From NCBI GenBank assembly GCA_963082975.1, contig OY720350.1, positions 2,875,001 to 2,939,000 on the forward strand: 64,000 nucleotides of DNA, written 5' to 3'. This DNA comes from Labia minor. Lineage: Eukaryota; Arthropoda; Insecta; Dermaptera; Spongiphoridae. Shown one piece after another: positions 59,901 through 64,000 of the stretch. The notes beneath the pieces are model-generated. The model made no database searches. It worked only from the letters and a program-made list of their open reading frames with translations, and was not told the origin of the DNA. Position 1 is the stretch's first letter; each line of letters opens with the position of its first letter. The translations under genes and the position numbers were made by a program.

Positions 59901-62900
59901 ATCATAAAAATATTAAAAAAATATATTAATGATATTTCTGATGATTAATTATTTTTTTTAGCCGAAAACGGAGGGTCATCCTACGATGACCTTTCATAAT
60001 TTTTACGGGAAAAATAAAAAATGAAATTTTCAATAATAAATAATAAATTCGTTCATTTTACATCATAAAAATATTGAAAAAATATATTATTGATATTTCT
60101 GATGAATAATTATTTTTTTATGCCGAAAAACTAGGGTCATCCTAAGATGACCTTTCATAATTTTTACGGGATAATTAAAAAATGAAATTTTCAAAAATAA
60201 ATAATAAATTCGTTCATTTTACATCATAAAAATATTAAAAAAATATATTAATGATATTTCTGATGATTAATTATTTTTTTTAGCCGAAAACGGAGGGTCA
60301 TCCTACGTTGACCTTTCATATTTTTTACGGGAAAATTAAAAAATCAAATTTTTAAAAATAAAGAATAAATTCGTTCATTTTACATCATAAAAATATTAAA
60401 AAAATATATTATTGATATTTCTGATTAATAATTATTTTTTTATCCCTAAAACCTATGGTCATCCTACGATGACCTTTCATAATTTTTACGGGAAAATTAA
60501 AAAATGAAATTTTCAAAAATAAAGAATAAATTCGTTCATTTTACATCATAAAAATATTAAAAAAATATATTAATGATATTTCTGATTAATAATTATTTTT
60601 TTATCACTAAAACCTATGGTCATCCTACGATGACCTTTCATAATTTTTACGGGAAAATTAAAAAATGAAATTTTCAATAATAAATAATAAATTCGTTCAT
60701 TTTACATCATAAAAATATTAAAAAAATATATTATTGATATTTCTGATGAATAATTATTTTTTATGCCTAAAACCTAGGGTCATCCTACGATGACCTTTCA
60801 TAATTTTTACGGGAAAATTAAAAAATGAAATTTTCAATAATAAATAATAAATTCGTTCATTTTACATCATAAAAATATTAAAAAAATATATTAATGATAT
60901 TTCTGATGATTAATTATTTTTTTTAGCCGAAAACGGAGGGTCATCCTACGATGACCTTTCATAATTTTTACGGGAAAATTAAAAAATGAAATTTTCAATA
61001 ATAAATAATAAATTCGTTCATTTTACATCATAAAAATATTGAAAAAATATATTATTGATATTTCTGATGAATAATTATTTTTTTATGCCGAAAAACTAGG
61101 GTCATCCTAAGATGACCTTTCATAATTTTTACGGGATAATTAAAAAATGAAATTTTCAAAAATAAATAATAAATTCGTTCATTTTACATCATAAAAATAT
61201 TAAAAAAATATATTATAGATATTTCTGATGAATAATTATTTTTTTATGCCTAAAACCTAGGGTTATCCTACGATGACCTTTCATAATTTTTAAGGGAAAA
61301 TTAAAAAATGAAATTTTTAAAAATAAATAATAAATTCGTTCATTTTACATCATAAAAATATTAAAAAAATATATTATTGATATTTCTGATGAATAATTAT
61401 TTTTTATGCCTAAAACCTAGGGTCATCCTACGATGACTGTTCATAATTTTTAAGGGAAAATTAAAAAATGAAATTTTTAAAAATAAATAATAAATTCGTT
61501 CATTTTACATCATAAAAATATTAAAAAAATATATTATTGATAGTTCTGATGAATAATTATTTTTTATGCCTAAAACCTAGGGTCATCCTACGATGACCTT
61601 TCATAATTTTTACGGGAAAATTAAAAAATGAAATTTTCAATAATAAATAATAAATTCGTTCATTTTACATCATAAAAATATTAAAAAAATATATTATTGA
61701 TATTTCTGATGAATAATTATTTTTTATGCCTAAAACCTAGGGTCATCCTACGATGACCTTTCATAATTTTTACGGGAAAATTAAAAAATGAAATTTTCAA
61801 TAATAAATAATAAATTCGTTCATTTTACATCATAAAAATATTAAAAAAATATATTAATGATATTTCTGATGATTAATTATTTTTTTTAGCCGAAAAGGGA
61901 GTGTCATCCTACTATGACCTTTCATAATTTTTACGGGAAAATTAAAAAATGAAATTTTCAATAATAAATAATAAATTCGTTCATTTTACATCATAAAAAT
62001 ATTAAAAAAATATATTAATGATATTTCTGATGATTAATTATTTTTTTTAGCCGAAAACGGAGGGTCATCCTACGATGACCTTTCATAATTTTTACGGGAA
62101 AAATAAAAAATGAAATTTTCAATAATAAATAATAAATTCGTTCATTTTACATCATAAAAATATTGAAAAAATATATTATTGATATTTCTGATGAATAATT
62201 ATTTTTTTATGCCGAAAAACTAGGGTCATCCTAAGATGACCTTTCATAATTTTTACGGGATAATTAAAAAATGAAATTTTCAAAAATAAATAATAAATTC
62301 GTTCATTTTACATCATAAAAATATTAAAAAAATATATTAATGATATTTCTGATGATTAATTATTTTTTTTAGCCGAAAACGGAGGGTCATCCTACGTTGA
62401 CCTTTCATATTTTTTACGGGAAAATTAAAAAATCAAATTTTTAAAAATAAAGAAATAATTCGTTCATTTTACATCATAAAAATATTAAAAAAATATATTA
62501 TTGATATTTCTGATGAATAATTATTTTTTTATGCCTAAAACCTAGGGTCATCCTAAGATGACCTTTCATAATTTTTACGGGATAATTAAAAAATGAAATT
62601 TTCAAAAATAAAGAATAAATTCGTTCATTTTACATCATAAAAATATTAAAAAAATATATTAATGATATTTCTGATGATTAATTATTTTTTTTAGCCGAAA
62701 ACGGAGGGTCATCCTACGATGACCTTTCATATTTTTTACGGGAAAATTAAAAAATCAAATTTTTAAAAATAAAGAATAAATTCGTTCATTTTACATCATA
62801 AAAATATTAAAAAAATATATTATTGATATTTCTGATTAATAATTATTTTTTTATCCCTAAAACCTATGGTCATCCTACGATGACCTTTCATAATTTTTAC

Positions 62901-63160
62901 GGGAAAATTAAAAAATGAAATTTTCAATAATAAATAATAAATTCGTTCATTTTACATCATAAAAATATTAAAAAAATATATTATTGATATTTCTGATGAA
63001 TAATTATTTTTTTATGCCTAAAACCTAGGGTCATCCTATGATGACTTTTCATAATTTTTAAGGGAAAATTAAAAAATGAAATTTTTAAAAATAAATAATA
63101 AATTCGTTCATTTTACATCATAAAAATATTAAAAAAATATATTATAGATATTTCTGATGA
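47990..63160 (+). repeat. higher-order repeat of 5142 bp (32 monomers)
   Basis: Rare monomer variants recur with a fixed period. The TAATTCATTTTACATC variant is at 48161, 53303 and 58284 (5142, then 4981). The GGGAGTGTCATCCTACTATG variant is at 49685, 51774, 54827, 56755, 59808 and 61897. These give alternating steps of 2089 and 3053 (sum 5142), with one step of 1928. The missing 161 bases equal exactly one monomer. Confidence 0.9.
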
Positions 63161-64000
63161 ATAATTATTTTTTTATGCCTAAAACCTAGGGTTATCCTAC
63201 GATGACCTTTCATAATTTTTAAGGGAAAATTAAAAAATGAAATTTTTAAAAATAAATAATAAATTCGTTCATTTTACATCATAAAAATATTAAAAAAATA
63301 TATTATTGATATTTCTGATGAATAATTATTTTTTATGCCTAAAACCTAGGGTCATCCTACGATGACTGTTCATAATTTTTAAGGGAAAATTAAAAAATGA
63401 AATTTTTAAAAATAAATAATAAATTCGTTCATTTTACATCATAAAAATATTAAAAAAATATATTATTGATAGTTCTGATGAATAATTATTTTTTATGCCT
63501 AAAACCTAGGGTCATCCTACGATGACCTTTCATAATTTTTACGGGAAAATTAAAAAATGAAATTTTCAATAATAAATAATAAATTCGTTCATTTTACATC
63601 ATAAAAATATTAAAAAAATATATTATTGATATTTCTGATGATTAATTATTTTTTTTAGCCGAAACCGGAGGGTCATCCTACGTTGACCTTTCATATTTTT
63701 TACGGGAAAATTAAAAAATCAAATTTTTAAAAATAAAGAAATAATTCGTTCATTTTACATCATAAAAATATTAAAAAAATATATTATTGATATTTCTGAT
63801 GAATAATTATTTTTTATGCCTAAAACCTAGGGTCATCCTAAGATGACCTTTCATAATTTTTACGGGATAATTAAAAAATGAAATTTTCAAAAATAAAGAA
63901 TAAATTCGTTCATTTTACATCATAAAAATATTAAAAAAATATATTAATGATATTTCTGATGATTAATTATTTTTTTTAGCCGAAAACGGAGGGTCATCCT

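Larger units (their letters stand above)
40396..64000 (+). repeat. satellite DNA array, about 161-bp monomer
   Basis: Roughly 147 head-to-tail monomers running off the right edge. Monomer spacing is 160-161 bases (e.g. TCCTACG at 40414 and 40575). Every monomer has TTCGTTCATTTTACATCAT, A/T tracts in the middle, and a GC-richer box GGTCATCCTACGATGACC. That box is a dyad: 7-bp arms GGTCATC/GATGACC around CTAC. Variant classes differ just before the dyad (CCGAAAACGGAG, CCTAAAACCTAG, CCCTAAAACCTAT, CCGAAAAACTAG, TCGAAAACCTAG) and in the segment after ACGGGAAAATT. No coding frame. Likely centromeric or pericentromeric by nature of the repeat; position is not shown by this window. Confidence 0.97.

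Noticed and set aside
40396-64000. Regularly spaced repeats resembling a CRISPR array
   Set aside because: Units are contiguous 161-bp monomers with no unique spacers, in a eukaryotic genome; this is satellite DNA.

Overview
The window is AT-rich eukaryotic DNA, very probably from an insect or another arthropod. The evidence is spliceosomal introns with GTAAGT-type donors, a mariner (DD34D) relic, an RTE-like LINE, MULE, hAT, Ty3 and Penelope-like pieces, and a secreted leucine-rich-repeat protein. I cannot place the order. No prokaryotic operon, CRISPR array, rRNA gene or functional tRNA gene is visible.

Layout. 1-8 kb: a tRNA-derived SINE with a perfect 15-bp target-site duplication, two exons of an unidentified minus-strand gene (7365-7609 and 1053-1274, phase-compatible), and between them a nest of transposons. 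A TA-flanked TIR element (1850-6494) contains a hAT-type element (2969-6262, 8-bp duplication), which contains a MULE relic (3745-4926) and a Helitron-like element. 8-15 kb: a second SINE, an internally deleted mariner, two more Helitron-like copies and simple repeats. 15-18.9 kb: an intact 992-codon non-LTR retrotransposon ORF, then a 200-base assembly gap. 19-20.4 kb: a foldback of Penelope-like ends with hammerhead-like stems. 21.4-24.3 kb: a secreted LRR gene on the minus strand whose start codon is probably split by an intron; that intron carries a long inverted repeat. 25-36.6 kb: mostly decayed repeats (LINE remnants, a composite element with a tRNA-like box, hairpin-ended elements, minisatellites), a G-rich quadruplex-prone tract, and one unassigned short coding fragment. 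36.8-40.4 kb: a deleted MULE inserted in satellite DNA, itself hit by a LINE that was hit by a Ty3 element.

40.4-64 kb: about 147 monomers of a roughly 161-bp AT-rich satellite run off the right edge. Each monomer typically carries a 7-bp-stem dyad. From about 48 kb the array has a higher-order repeat of 5142 bp (32 monomers). Single-monomer loss and block rearrangements between copies can be read directly.

The only intact coding units are the LRR gene and the LINE ORF. The most notable system is the satellite array with its dyad and higher-order structure, a candidate centromeric or pericentromeric repeat.
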